A stretch of 64,000 nt of DNA, from positions 1-64,000 of the forward strand of contig JAIUMA010000001.1 in assembly GCA_022565795.1 (NCBI GenBank), given 5' to 3'. A model generated the notes under the pieces. The model searched no databases, was not told the DNA's origin, and saw nothing but the letters and a program-made list of their open reading frames with translations. A program made the position numbers and the translations under genes. This DNA is from Balneolia bacterium. Its GTDB lineage: Bacteria > Bacteroidota > Rhodothermia > Balneolales > Cyclonatronaceae. Shown here piece after piece: positions 51,278 to 61,014 of this stretch. The stretch's first letter is position 1. Every line of letters begins with the position of its first letter.

Positions 51278-52621
51278 TTAGCTCACCATTTTTTCGGCTT
51301 CCGGTAAACTAATGGCCAGTGCAATTCCAATTCCTATTAGAGCACCAAAGAGGCCTATAAGCCAGCTCACTCCGAATAAGTCTGCGGAAAAGCCGAGAAT
51401 AGCTGAAAGAACGGTAATTACTCCGATAAGTGTATTGCTAACCGCCACATAAAGCGGACGCTCCTTCTCGGGGGCCGCATCAACCAGATAGGTTTTTCTT
51501 CCCAGACGAATCCCTGCCTGAGAAAAGCCCGCCACAAAGAAAACCGATGAGAAGGCATAGGGGTTTTGCCATTCTTCGGGTAGAATCAAAAAGCTGAGTG
51601 CCAGAATGCAACTCAGCATGCCTACGAAACCAGCTGATGCAAGAACACGCCGGCTGGATTTGTCTGCAAAGCGTCCCCAGAAATAGCTGCTCAGTACTGT
51701 TGCCAGACTATTGGCAATAACAAATAGCCCGAGTCCGCTGATTTGAGTACCAGTTATTTCTCTGGCAAATATGGCATAAAACGGCACGACAAGCATCACG
51801 CCGAGCAGAAAAGCGCGCGCCATAATGAAACGCACAAATGCCCGCTGATTCTTGAGCAAGTCCCATCCTGCGCGGGCTTCATCAAGGGCGTTACGTCCGC
51901 CATCTGTTGCACCAGGGAACTCACGAATGAGAGAGAATAATATTGAGGCTAAAAACCACAGACCAGCTGCTGTTAAGAGCAAAATTACGTAAAGCGAAAC
52001 ATTTTCCCCCTCGCCTACATACGTATGGAGAAGCCAGCCGGCACCAAGCGCCAGAATGCCCCCGGCCGCAGCTCTAACCGAAAGTAATGTTCCACGCTTA
52101 CCCTTAGGGATGGTTTTTGCCAGCACGTCTTTAAAACTTACCGAACCAACCCCGCTGGCCATGCTGAAAATTGCAAGAAGCACAAGTATCGCAATACCGG
52201 CAATAAATCCGTCCAGCGTCCAGGCAACAAGGGCCATAAAAAGAAGCGCTGCCGCCTGAGTGAAACCGGCAGCTGCCCAAAACCACTTCCTTATTTCAAA
52301 TGTACGAATTCTGCCTGAAATAGATAGTTGAGGAATGAGTGAGCCGCCCTTATGTATAGGTACCAGAAAACCGCTGAAACTTGCAGGAGCACCAAGGGCC
52401 GACAGCAGCCATGGCAACACCAGGCTGGGGCTTGCAATCTGTTCTGCCAGCTTCGTAGAGGTGCCATTTAGCGCATTAAGCATGAAGTTTCCAGGTGACT
52501 GCCTGCATGCGCTATCCGGAATTGCTTCACATGCATTATCATCATCCTGGGTGATGAACTCATAAATGTTACGTGTGGCTTTGTGGTCGTGAAGTCCTCC
52601 CTCTTTTATTTCCTTGTCCAA
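51278..52621 (-). CDS. Major facilitator superfamily transporter
   Basis: The 447 residues have about twelve hydrophobic helices with an N-terminal cytoplasmic extension (ATRNIYEFITQDDDNAC... QSPGNFMLNALNG), a GRFADKSSRRVLASAGF-type segment in the middle loop and GLGLFVIANSLATVLSSYFWGRFADKSS. I recall a bacterial MFS group with a similar N-terminus, so I keep the TTG start at 52621; the first ATG falls just before the first helix (around residue 47). The transported substrate is unknown. It is convergent with purE and stands in the same direction as the next transporter gene. Confidence 0.85.
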   Translation of the reverse strand: MDKEIKEGGLHDHKATRNIYEFITQDDDNACEAIPDSACRQSPGNFMLNALNGTSTKLAEQIASPSLVLPWLLSALGAPASFSGFLVPIHKGGSLIPQLSISGRIRTFEIRKWFWAAAGFTQAAALLFMALVAWTLDGFIAGIAILVLLAIFSMASGVGSVSFKDVLAKTIPKGKRGTLLSVRAAAGGILALGAGWLLHTYVGEGENVSLYVILLLTAAGLWFLASILFSLIREFPGATDGGRNALDEARAGWDLLKNQRAFVRFIMARAFLLGVMLVVPFYAIFAREITGTQISGLGLFVIANSLATVLSSYFWGRFADKSSRRVLASAGFVGMLSCILALSFLILPEEWQNPYAFSSVFFVAGFSQAGIRLGRKTYLVDAAPEKERPLYVAVSNTLIGVITVLSAILGFSADLFGVSWLIGLFGALIGIGIALAISLPEAEKMVS

Positions 52622-52738
52622 GTAATGCCTTTTTAGTGAGATGTGCTTCTGAGAGTAATTGGCTAACGTGAAATTAACTAATGACCAGGCTCAGTAAATC
52701 ATTCAAAGCTGTATGATTAATTGAGCCCGGTTTCTTCA

Positions 52739-54229
52739 TCATTCTTGTTTAGCCGCTATCCGCTTGTTGAACAACAGCAGGAGTCCCAGTACCAATCCTG
52801 TCTGGAAAATGAATGTTGCTATGGAATACAGGTCGAACGGGTTGAACCATGTATCCGGAGAAAATACGAACACCGACTGATAGAGCCACCAGCCGAGCAG
52901 AATTAATGCTTCTGCGGGTACCACATATTTGATGAGGAATGTCCAAAGGTGATGAATACCACGCTGCTGCTCTTCTCCTGCCAGTATATCTTTCGAGAAG
53001 CGTTCAGCTCCGAACGTTATAACAGCCAGGGCTACCAGGAATCCTGAAACCATCAGCCCTACGCCCCAAACAAAATCCTGATTGGCAAAAACATCCAGAG
53101 AAAGAGCTGAAGGCAGACCGAAAATGAAGCCTGCACCACAAACAAAGCCCGTTGCACGGTAGCGGAGCCAGCCGCTGTCTACCATCACTTTTGTGGCAAG
53201 CTCAATCATTGCAATAAGACTGCTGAATGCGGCAAAGGTGAGCGCAAGGAAAAAGAGTATAGCAAATACGCGTCCGCCGGGAATCTCCAGAAACAGCTGC
53301 GGCATCCAGATAAATGTTAACCCTGTTGATGCCGGCCCCGATGTTTGCATTACCTCAACGATTTCCGACTGAGAGAGACTTGCTCCAAGAATAGCAAATA
53401 CCGTTGCAAAAATGGTGATGGCGGCCCACAGGGAAACAAGGTTGTTTCCGATACCTGTCTGGAAAGCACTTGTAATGATTCGGTCGGTTTTGCGCATATA
53501 GGCCCCGTAGGTCAGAATAAGGCCCCAGCCGGCTCCGGTATCCCATGCGTTTTGCGTGAGGGCCTCAAGCCATATTTGGCCGTTTGTGAGCATGCTCCAG
53601 TCAGGAGTGAACAGAAAGCGTAATCCGGCACCGCTTCCGTCGAGGGTGAGCGCGCGGATACCGGCTACAATTAGAATCACAAGCAGCGTCGGGACAAGAA
53701 TGAGGTTCACACGCTCAATCATCTTCACCCCTTTCAGAACCACCAGGCCAGCTCCGATAATGGCGACAGCATGAAATAAAGATGGCAGAAACCCATCCTG
53801 AAAAGTATCCCAAACCAAATTGGCTTCATCCATACTTCCGGGCAAGGGCAGAAAGATCGACTGAAGCAGATAATACATCGTCCATCCGGTTACCACGCTG
53901 TAGTAAAACATGATGGCTGTTGCCACAAAACCGATGAATGCACCAAGCCAGGCAAATTTTGAACCGAGCAGTTTAACGAAGGAGCCTACGACGCCTCGTC
54001 TGCCGTTCCGGCCTATGGCATATTCGGCAATAATCAGCGGAATAGACCAAAGCAAAAGCGAAAGTACCCAGGCTAAAATGAAAACGCCGGCACCTTCATC
54101 TCCTGAATTTTGCGCCGCAATTCTTGGAAAGCGCCAGATGTTTCCTGTGCCGACCGCAATGCCAAGCACGCTTATTATCAGACCCCATTTACTGGTAAAC
54201 CGTTGAAGTGCCTGCCTTGCTTCGCCCAT
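52739..54229 (-). CDS. Sodium-dependent transporter of the SNF (LeuT) family
   Basis: The 496 residues carry the neurotransmitter:sodium symporter opening SKWGLIISVLGIAVGTGNIWRFPRIAAQNSGDEGAG, whose unwound helix 1 holds the Na+ and substrate site, and eleven or twelve helices including the conserved NAWDTGAGWGLILTYGAYM in helix 6. It would import an amino acid or similar compound with Na+. The reading frame is intact. It is separated from the MFS gene by 117 bases and from the M1 peptidase gene by 113, all on the same strand. Confidence 0.93.
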   Translation of the reverse strand: MGEARQALQRFTSKWGLIISVLGIAVGTGNIWRFPRIAAQNSGDEGAGVFILAWVLSLLLWSIPLIIAEYAIGRNGRRGVVGSFVKLLGSKFAWLGAFIGFVATAIMFYYSVVTGWTMYYLLQSIFLPLPGSMDEANLVWDTFQDGFLPSLFHAVAIIGAGLVVLKGVKMIERVNLILVPTLLVILIVAGIRALTLDGSGAGLRFLFTPDWSMLTNGQIWLEALTQNAWDTGAGWGLILTYGAYMRKTDRIITSAFQTGIGNNLVSLWAAITIFATVFAILGASLSQSEIVEVMQTSGPASTGLTFIWMPQLFLEIPGGRVFAILFFLALTFAAFSSLIAMIELATKVMVDSGWLRYRATGFVCGAGFIFGLPSALSLDVFANQDFVWGVGLMVSGFLVALAVITFGAERFSKDILAGEEQQRGIHHLWTFLIKYVVPAEALILLGWWLYQSVFVFSPDTWFNPFDLYSIATFIFQTGLVLGLLLLFNKRIAAKQE

Positions 54230-54342
54230 ATAGAAATAGAATTCGTTATTGCGCGATATCTCTAATCCGCGCCAAAAGTTATGTTTGGTCAGTTAATCCG
54301 GAATCCCCTCCGGTGCTCAGTTCGTAATGTGCTCAGGTGATA

Positions 54343-56895
54343 TTAAGGCAAAAGCTCCAATTCATCAAAAAAAGCTGCTTCGGCTTCCGTTCTTGTCTGC
54401 TCTTGGTACTCATTAAGCAGTATGATGGCGTCTTCTGTGTTTAGAGAAGCCAGGCCGCGTAATGCGTTTATGCGGTTGTTTTCATACGGATCCTGCAGCA
54501 GCTCAGCGTATAGCTTAAAGGCATCCTCTTTCAGTTCTGAAGATAGATCAGCGGCCTGCAAAAACTGTAGCGCCTTCGTTTTGTAGCGAACTTCACCGGG
54601 ATGACCTGCCATTTCAATCAGCAGCTTGTGGGAAGATTTATCATTGATCAAAATCATGGCATCAACCACGGCTTCTCTGGTCACATTATTCCATGAATAG
54701 GCATCTGCATATTTCGAAATAACATTATATGAATCATCGTAACCGTTTGCAGCATAGAGCCTTTTAGCGTGTGCGCTGACGAAATAGCTGGTGTCCGAGA
54801 TTGCATCTTTCAGTCGCGTTCTTATGTTCTCCTCATCAGCTGAGAAATTACGCAAAGCGCTTAGTGCAGCCATTCGGGTCCTGAATAGCGGCTGGTTCTC
54901 ATAAATTGATTCTTCGAGAGCAAATTCAAGTATCTCTTCGCTCTCCACTGTGCTGAGTATTTCCATAGCGTTCGCTCGCAGCTCATGGTGATTATCCTGT
55001 CTGATGAATGTGATTAGCTCGCTTGTGAGCTCTACGGCCAGACCCTGCTCATCGATATACCGAAGCGCGTAGAATCGAACCGCGGGCTCATCATGCTCCA
55101 GCCTTAGCCTTAGCTGCTCTTTGCTTAGCTCATAAACCGACTCAACCAGCTGTATGCCCTTAGGGTCGAAAATGAGGTCAACTATCGGGCTATCGGCTTC
55201 AAATGTGAAGGAGGACTCAATGTGATCGATTTTAACCGGGCGTCGTTCTGATCCGGTTTCTGTGACCACGTCCACATGGGTGTGCATCCTGAATACGGGC
55301 TGAAGCTCCGTATTTTGTGTCTGAGTTATGTTTAGGGTGATGCTACCCAAATCCTCATCTGTCTCTGTGACTAAAAGCAGCTCCGGATGTCCGGGTTCAT
55401 AAAACCACTGATCAAAAAACCAGTGCAGAGACTCGCCTGTCTCCTGCTCAAAAATATGCTGAACATCGCGCATATCGACCGCCTGATATTCGAAGGTCCG
55501 AAGCAGATTCTGCATGGCCGACCACCACAAATCATCACCATACATATCATGAAGCATCCCAAGAACCTGACCTGATTTTGCATAAGTATGCCGGTCGTAC
55601 ATATCCTCAGACTCGGTATATTGATTGAAAATAATAGGCCTGCGGTACCTTGCAGCTTCAGCGAAATAATCGTGTTTATGTCCCAGGCTGTGCCATACGC
55701 CGGAGTCGTAGCTGACCATGTCTTTCTTGTACAGAATTTCGAAATAGTTGGCAAACCCTTCATTAAACGGAAGGTTAGCCCAGTCTTTGGTTGTTACCAG
55801 GTTTCCAAACCACTGATGCACCAATTCATGTACAATCAATGCCAGATTTGATAGGTCCTGACTCCCCCTTTCATCAAACTGGACCAAGTTATACAGAATT
55901 GTAGCTGTAGTATTTTCCATGCCCCTTGCGATGAAATCATGAACCGGAACCTGCGCATAGGAACCCCATGGATACGGATAGTCAAATTTTTCGTTAAAAT
56001 ATCGCATGATATCTTCGGTCTGATCATAAATCAGCTCTTTGTACGGGGCATACATTGATTCGGTGTAGTAAGCATAGTAGACATCATCCACCCAGCGATC
56101 GGTCACCTCAAAGACACCCACAGCAAGGGCAAACAGATAAGGCGTGTGAGGCAAGTCAAGCTTCCAATAATCGGTTCGCTCACCGGTTTCAGGGTGTTCT
56201 TGTGATGAAATCAGGAAACCGTTAGCCAGCGTGCTCATCGAATCGGGAACAGTTATCCAGAACTCCTGAGTTGTTCGTTCGGCAGGGTGATCAATAGTCG
56301 GAAGCCAAAAGCTGTTATCCTCGGGCTGACCAAGCGTCCATATTTGAGTTGGCTTGGTCGGGTCCTGATTACGCGGATCTACGAAATAAAGACCACGTGA
56401 CGGAGGAAACGATACGAAATCGATGGTGAGATTAAGCGTATCATTTCGGGCAAAGTTACGATTGAGGTTGATAGTAACAATCGCTGAGTCCTGAGCAAAG
56501 GTTAACTCTTCATCACTACCTGAAATGCGGATTGACTCAAACTCTGTGGTCTTGCTGTCCAGTATGAGTTCTCGTGATGTACCCCGAAGATTCGTGAACA
56601 TCAGTTCCGTGGTACCCATCACAGCTTCTCTTTCAAAGTCAAACGCCAGCTTAGCCGCCTGATGATGCAGATTCCACGTTCGCGGACGCAAAAAGCGGGG
56701 TTCGCCTGTCAGCAAAGTCCATGATTCATCTTCGGGAATCATGGTCTCAGATGCCGGTGCTTCAATTGTGGCTGATGGCAGTTCTGCCGGTGCCTGAGAT
56801 GAGCTTCCGCAACCTGCAATTCCGATTGCTAAAATCGGATAAAAAAGGGCTGATATCAGGCGGGATATGGAAAGTTTGTCCGTAATCGAACTCAT
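54343..56895 (-). CDS. M1-family aminopeptidase lipoprotein
   Basis: The 850 residues open with a lipoprotein signal ending at Cys29 (GIAGCGSSS), so it is likely anchored in an envelope membrane. The M1 domain has GMEN (325-328) and the zinc motif HELVHQ-x-...-NE: His356, Glu357, His360 and Glu379 in the HExxHx18E spacing. The C-terminal half (from about 590) is a helical HEAT-like region. Its activity would be release of N-terminal residues from peptides in the periplasm or outside. The start ATG at 56895 gives a normal signal; downstream of a divergent 127-base gap to the DUF2723 gene. Confidence 0.93.
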   Translation of the reverse strand: MSSITDKLSISRLISALFYPILAIGIAGCGSSSQAPAELPSATIEAPASETMIPEDESWTLLTGEPRFLRPRTWNLHHQAAKLAFDFEREAVMGTTELMFTNLRGTSRELILDSKTTEFESIRISGSDEELTFAQDSAIVTINLNRNFARNDTLNLTIDFVSFPPSRGLYFVDPRNQDPTKPTQIWTLGQPEDNSFWLPTIDHPAERTTQEFWITVPDSMSTLANGFLISSQEHPETGERTDYWKLDLPHTPYLFALAVGVFEVTDRWVDDVYYAYYTESMYAPYKELIYDQTEDIMRYFNEKFDYPYPWGSYAQVPVHDFIARGMENTTATILYNLVQFDERGSQDLSNLALIVHELVHQWFGNLVTTKDWANLPFNEGFANYFEILYKKDMVSYDSGVWHSLGHKHDYFAEAARYRRPIIFNQYTESEDMYDRHTYAKSGQVLGMLHDMYGDDLWWSAMQNLLRTFEYQAVDMRDVQHIFEQETGESLHWFFDQWFYEPGHPELLLVTETDEDLGSITLNITQTQNTELQPVFRMHTHVDVVTETGSERRPVKIDHIESSFTFEADSPIVDLIFDPKGIQLVESVYELSKEQLRLRLEHDEPAVRFYALRYIDEQGLAVELTSELITFIRQDNHHELRANAMEILSTVESEEILEFALEESIYENQPLFRTRMAALSALRNFSADEENIRTRLKDAISDTSYFVSAHAKRLYAANGYDDSYNVISKYADAYSWNNVTREAVVDAMILINDKSSHKLLIEMAGHPGEVRYKTKALQFLQAADLSSELKEDAFKLYAELLQDPYENNRINALRGLASLNTEDAIILLNEYQEQTRTEAEAAFFDELELLP

Positions 56896-57022
56896 TTTAT
56901 ATACTAAGTAAAGTGTTGTGCGTTTTCTTGTAAGTGCAGTAAGCTATTCCTATTATTACAAGCGTGCAAACCTGTTTCTGTACGGGACCATAAATTTCTA
57001 TATCTACCTAAAACATAATTAG

Positions 57023-60000
57023 ATGCCAACGGATCATAAGACGCTGAACAAATACTTTGCATTTGCCAGTTTCCTATTTGCCTTCATTCTTTACATGCTT
57101 ACCCTCGCTCCCACGGCCAGTTTTTGGGATCCGGCCGAGCGTATAGCAACGGCCTACGGGCTCATGATTCCGCATCCTCCGGGGGCACCTATGTATTTAC
57201 TGCTCGGCAGACTCTTCTCGATGTTCATGCCGGCAGAATATGTTGCATACAGTATCAATATGATGAGCGCCATCTCGTCTGGTATAACCATCATGCTGCT
57301 CTATCTGATTGTGGTGAGGCTGGTTCGGATCATGAATGAAGGGCATCCGGACACATGGAATCCTCTGATGCGTATTGGTATGTACGGAGGCGCATTGATT
57401 GGCGCTTTAACTTTCGCGGCCACCGACAGTCTCTGGTTTATCTCTGTTGAAGCTGAAACCTATGCGATGTCGCTCACTTTTACAGCACTTGTTTTCTGGC
57501 TTGCTTTAAAATGGGCTTCTAAAGCCGACGAACCAGGAAATGAGCGCTGGCTCGTGCTTATAGCCTATCTGGTAGGCCTGGCATTTGGTATTCACCTGCT
57601 GAACCTGCTCGCCATCTTTGCGGTTGCGCTTATAATCTACTTCAGAAAGTTTGAGTTTACCATCACGGGTTTTGCCGCAACAACAGTGCTCTCCATTGTA
57701 GCTTTTCTCGTTATTTTCCCGGGCACCATTATTTGGCTGCCAACGCTTGCTAACGGGATTAGCAATGCTACCGTTGGCCTAATTGGTCCGGGAATTTTCA
57801 TGATGCTGATTCTCGGTATGCTTTCTGCCGGGATCTATTACACGCACAACAAAAAGCTGAAAGTAGCCAACTACATTATTGTAGCATATACGGCTATTAT
57901 GATTGGTTATTCGAGCTATGCGGTGATTTTTATCCGTTCGATGTCAGACCCTGCCATTGATCAGAACAACCCGGATAATATCGAACGCTTCACAAGCTAC
58001 ATAAAGCGTGAGCAGTATGGCTCGGCTCCGCTATTGTCCGGGCGAAGCTTCGATAACACAATCATGGATATCAATCGGGACGGCGACATTCTCTTCCCAA
58101 GACGTCACTCCTCACAGCCTTCGCATATGGCTGTATATGGACAGTACAATAGCAATCTGGATTTTTTCATCAGATATCAGCTTGGGCACATGTACTTCCG
58201 TTATTTCAACTGGAATTTTATCGGTAGACAGGCCGACATACAGGACACGCCTTCCTATTTTGGTGTATTTACGGCCGATGAGCGGTATGCAGACAATCCC
58301 GCTAATAATTTCTACTGGTATCTGCCCTTCCTTCTTGGATTGTTCGGACTCATTTATCACTCTGTTCGAGACTGGAAACGGGCTTTATCGGTACTTGTTC
58401 TCTTTGTAATGACGGGGATTGCCATTGTGGTGTTCCTCAACCAAACGCCGATGCAGCCACGGGAGAGGGATTATTCATATGCGGGCTCATTCTTTGCATT
58501 CTCGATCTGGATTGGTATCGGAGCTGTTGGTTTGCTCGATATGCTTCGAACGGTTATCAAAAATAAGTTTGCTCTGCTCGGAGCCTTGTTTGTGATGTAT
58601 CTGCTCGTGCCCCTGCGGGTGTTAACTGAAAACTATAACGACCACGACCGAAGCAGACAGTTTGTAGCACCTGATTACGCATATAACCTGCTAAACTCAG
58701 TCGAGCCCTACAGTATTCTCTTCACGAACGGAGATAACGATACGTTTCCGCTTTGGTTCTTACAGGAAGTCTACGGCATTCGAACCGATGTGCGGATAGT
58801 CTGCCTCAGTCTTTTGAACACACCGTGGTATATAGATCAGGTGAAGAACCGCTGGAACTACGACTCTCCACCGGTCAAGCTGTCTTATACCGATCGCGAA
58901 ATTCGTGATATTGAGCAGAAGTTTAGGTTCGAGCGGGAAAGTGATTTTCACAGGCCCGGTACCGTGCGAATTCCGTTCGACAGAGAACGTTTTGCCCGCA
59001 TTATAGCTGATGAGCGACAGCCCGGGCAAATCAGCATGCAGGAGCATATAGAATCGGGGAGCCTCGAATGGCCATCAGATCTGCACAAGCCTGAGTTTAC
59101 TTTCCACACGCCACTTGAAGAATTTGAAGATGAGATTGCATTCCGACATGAGGGGCAGGTTTTATTCTCAGACGGGCAGCAGACTTTTCACTACACCCGC
59201 GTTCAGGATGATATCGTGCTCGACATCGTAAGAGAAAACCTCAACGAGCGGCCGATATACTTTGCCATCACGGTTGCCTCTGATGCCAAGCTTGGCATGG
59301 AAAACTATCTTCGTCTTGAAGGTAAGGCGTTCCGTGTCATTCCAAAGTTTCATGAGGAGGCTTTCGGTCATTTGGATACAGAAATTCATGCATCCAGGCT
59401 CAATCAGTTCAGGCTGCGCTATGTGAATGAGGAAGGCAATTATTTCGATCAGAACATTCGTCGGATGCTGGATAATTATCGTACGATTATAACGCGTCAG
59501 GCAAATGCGTACATCGGTCGTGGAGATAACGAAGAGGCAAACCGCTGGCTTGTTTGGGGTGAGGATCTCATTCCGTTTACAACCGTAACTCCCGATCTTA
59601 CATCGGTTCTTACCTATGCCCTTCGCTATGCCCAGGCTGGTAATGCAGAAGATGGCAAACGCCTGGCTGATGAATTCCTGCCTCGTTTTATGGACGAATT
59701 AGGTCGGGCACTTCGAAATATGGATAGAACCGAAGATGAAATCGCACGGCTCGAGCAGCAGCTTCGTGATCCGTCTACCCGAACCAACACCCAACGACGG
59801 GCAAGGCTACAGGGCCAAATGCAGCAGCTGGATAATGATCTTCGCGGACATCACAGGACATACTCAAGTAATCTTTCCAGACTTGTGGTAATGCAGCATA
59901 TTTACTTCATTACAGGTAACAGCGCAGAAGCTGAGGCCATTGCTACGGAAATTAATAGAATGGTGGGCACTGAAACCAACTTCCCGCGCACTGAGTCTGA

Positions 60001-60034
60001 AAATGCCGAAGCGTTCAGCCGTATATTTATATGA
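57023..60034 (+). CDS. DUF2723 multispanning membrane protein
   Basis: The 1003 residues start with a membrane helix and the family's PTASFWDPAERIATAYGLMIPHPPGAPMYLLLGRLF, with acidic residues that resemble catalytic Asp/Glu of GT-C glycosyltransferases. About ten more helices follow to residue ~540 (ending near VLFVMTGIAIVVFLNQTPMQPRERDYSYAG), then a soluble tail with periplasmic features and a helical coiled section near 910-960. DUF2723 proteins are thought to be membrane glycosyltransferases; the human homologue TMEM260 is described as a protein O-mannosyltransferase, as I recall. Substrate here unknown. It is monocistronic. Confidence 0.88.
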   Translation: MPTDHKTLNKYFAFASFLFAFILYMLTLAPTASFWDPAERIATAYGLMIPHPPGAPMYLLLGRLFSMFMPAEYVAYSINMMSAISSGITIMLLYLIVVRLVRIMNEGHPDTWNPLMRIGMYGGALIGALTFAATDSLWFISVEAETYAMSLTFTALVFWLALKWASKADEPGNERWLVLIAYLVGLAFGIHLLNLLAIFAVALIIYFRKFEFTITGFAATTVLSIVAFLVIFPGTIIWLPTLANGISNATVGLIGPGIFMMLILGMLSAGIYYTHNKKLKVANYIIVAYTAIMIGYSSYAVIFIRSMSDPAIDQNNPDNIERFTSYIKREQYGSAPLLSGRSFDNTIMDINRDGDILFPRRHSSQPSHMAVYGQYNSNLDFFIRYQLGHMYFRYFNWNFIGRQADIQDTPSYFGVFTADERYADNPANNFYWYLPFLLGLFGLIYHSVRDWKRALSVLVLFVMTGIAIVVFLNQTPMQPRERDYSYAGSFFAFSIWIGIGAVGLLDMLRTVIKNKFALLGALFVMYLLVPLRVLTENYNDHDRSRQFVAPDYAYNLLNSVEPYSILFTNGDNDTFPLWFLQEVYGIRTDVRIVCLSLLNTPWYIDQVKNRWNYDSPPVKLSYTDREIRDIEQKFRFERESDFHRPGTVRIPFDRERFARIIADERQPGQISMQEHIESGSLEWPSDLHKPEFTFHTPLEEFEDEIAFRHEGQVLFSDGQQTFHYTRVQDDIVLDIVRENLNERPIYFAITVASDAKLGMENYLRLEGKAFRVIPKFHEEAFGHLDTEIHASRLNQFRLRYVNEEGNYFDQNIRRMLDNYRTIITRQANAYIGRGDNEEANRWLVWGEDLIPFTTVTPDLTSVLTYALRYAQAGNAEDGKRLADEFLPRFMDELGRALRNMDRTEDEIARLEQQLRDPSTRTNTQRRARLQGQMQQLDNDLRGHHRTYSSNLSRLVVMQHIYFITGNSAEAEAIATEINRMVGTETNFPRTESENAEAFSRIFI

Positions 60035-60040
60035 TGAGGG

Positions 60041-60065
60041 GTGGATGTGGTAATCCTGCATCCAC
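60041..60065 (+). terminator. Weak hairpin after the DUF2723 gene
   Basis: GTGGATG (60041-60047) and CATCCAC (60059-60065) pair perfectly with an 11-base loop. No T-run follows, so termination is doubtful. Confidence 0.3.
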
Positions 60066-60118
60066 TTGCTTATATTTCACCTACGTAATTCAGCAGTCTT
60101 TACACAACCGAGAGTCCT

Positions 60119-60577
60119 ATGATTCATACCTTCACCGCAGAAAACATTGAGGAAATTACCCGTGTTTTGAGCACGCAGCCTAAAAAAACGGGTGATGTGT
60201 ACCGTTTTGCCATTGAGCCCTCCGAAGGCGATTACAAGACCGTAATTGAGATTCATCTCGGGCTTGAGGTCGAAGGAAAGAACACGAACATCGTTTCAGT
60301 TTACGCCCACAATGTATTTCTTCAGCTGCATAATTGTACGGCTTTTGTATCCAGCGAAACGCTTCAGCAGGTTACTTTTTTTGGCAAAATAGGCGGACAA
60401 ACCACAGGTCTCATCATAGAAAAAAGCGGCGGTGTGAGTTTATATGCTAATGTTGATGATTCCCTACTTAATGGTGACTTCACCAAACTACCCCCTGAAA
60501 TTATGATGTGCAGCGTAGCTCTTTCTCTAACAGAATCGGTAGATTTTGAGGGATTCACTTTCGACGAGGACAATTGA
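60119..60577 (+). CDS. Protein of unknown function upstream of ybeY
   Basis: The 152 residues contain no signal peptide or membrane segment; the sequence is beta-rich with acidic ends (MIHTFTAENIEEITRVLS, DYKTVIEIHLGLEVEGKNTNIVSVYAHNVFLQLHNC, DFEGFTFDEDN). I recognise no domain. Its last codons overlap the ybeY start (TTGA), and ybeY overlaps smg, so this unknown belongs to a coupled gene chain related to RNA processing. The ordinary codon use and the coupling support that it is real. Confidence 0.7.
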   Translation: MIHTFTAENIEEITRVLSTQPKKTGDVYRFAIEPSEGDYKTVIEIHLGLEVEGKNTNIVSVYAHNVFLQLHNCTAFVSSETLQQVTFFGKIGGQTTGLIIEKSGGVSLYANVDDSLLNGDFTKLPPEIMMCSVALSLTESVDFEGFTFDEDN

Positions 60578-61014
60578 AGCCAAACGCAATTGAAATTATA
60601 GTTGAGAACACCACAGAACTCGACGTATCTGTCGATGAAGACGTGGTCGCTGAAGTAGCTGAACTCATGCAGCAAAACGAGAACGTTCGTTTCTCACTTC
60701 TCGAGGTTGTATTTGTAGATGAAGGGGAAATTTTAGACATCAACAGAGAACACCTTCAGCACGACTACGTTACAGATATTATTACCTTCCATTATCACGA
60801 GGATGATGAGCCAATCGAAGGCACGCTTTTTTGTTGTGCGCCGCGTATAGCCGAACAGGCTGTAGAGTTCGAAAGCGCTCCGGAGACGGAGTTCACCCGA
60901 ATTATTATTCACGGCATGCTTCACCTCTGTGGTTATGAAGACAGCAGTACGGAAGACAAGGCCCGCATGACAGAACTTGAAAATGAGTATTTAAAGCAGT
61001 TAGACTATTTATGA
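60574..61014 (+). CDS. ybeY: rRNA maturation endoribonuclease YbeY
   Basis: YbeY is a zinc hydrolase needed for 16S rRNA 3'-end processing and ribosome quality control. The 146 residues have EILDINREHLQHDYVTDIITF and the metal motif HGMLHLCGYED (His113, His117), with Asp123 where many bacteria have a third His. Asp there is, as I recall, common in Bacteroidota, so activity is expected to be retained. The start has to be TTG 60574 (MKPNAIEIIVE), since no ATG precedes the core; it overlaps the previous stop as TTGA. Its own stop overlaps smg as ATGA. Confidence 0.93.
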   Translation: MKPNAIEIIVENTTELDVSVDEDVVAEVAELMQQNENVRFSLLEVVFVDEGEILDINREHLQHDYVTDIITFHYHEDDEPIEGTLFCCAPRIAEQAVEFESAPETEFTRIIIHGMLHLCGYEDSSTEDKARMTELENEYLKQLDYL

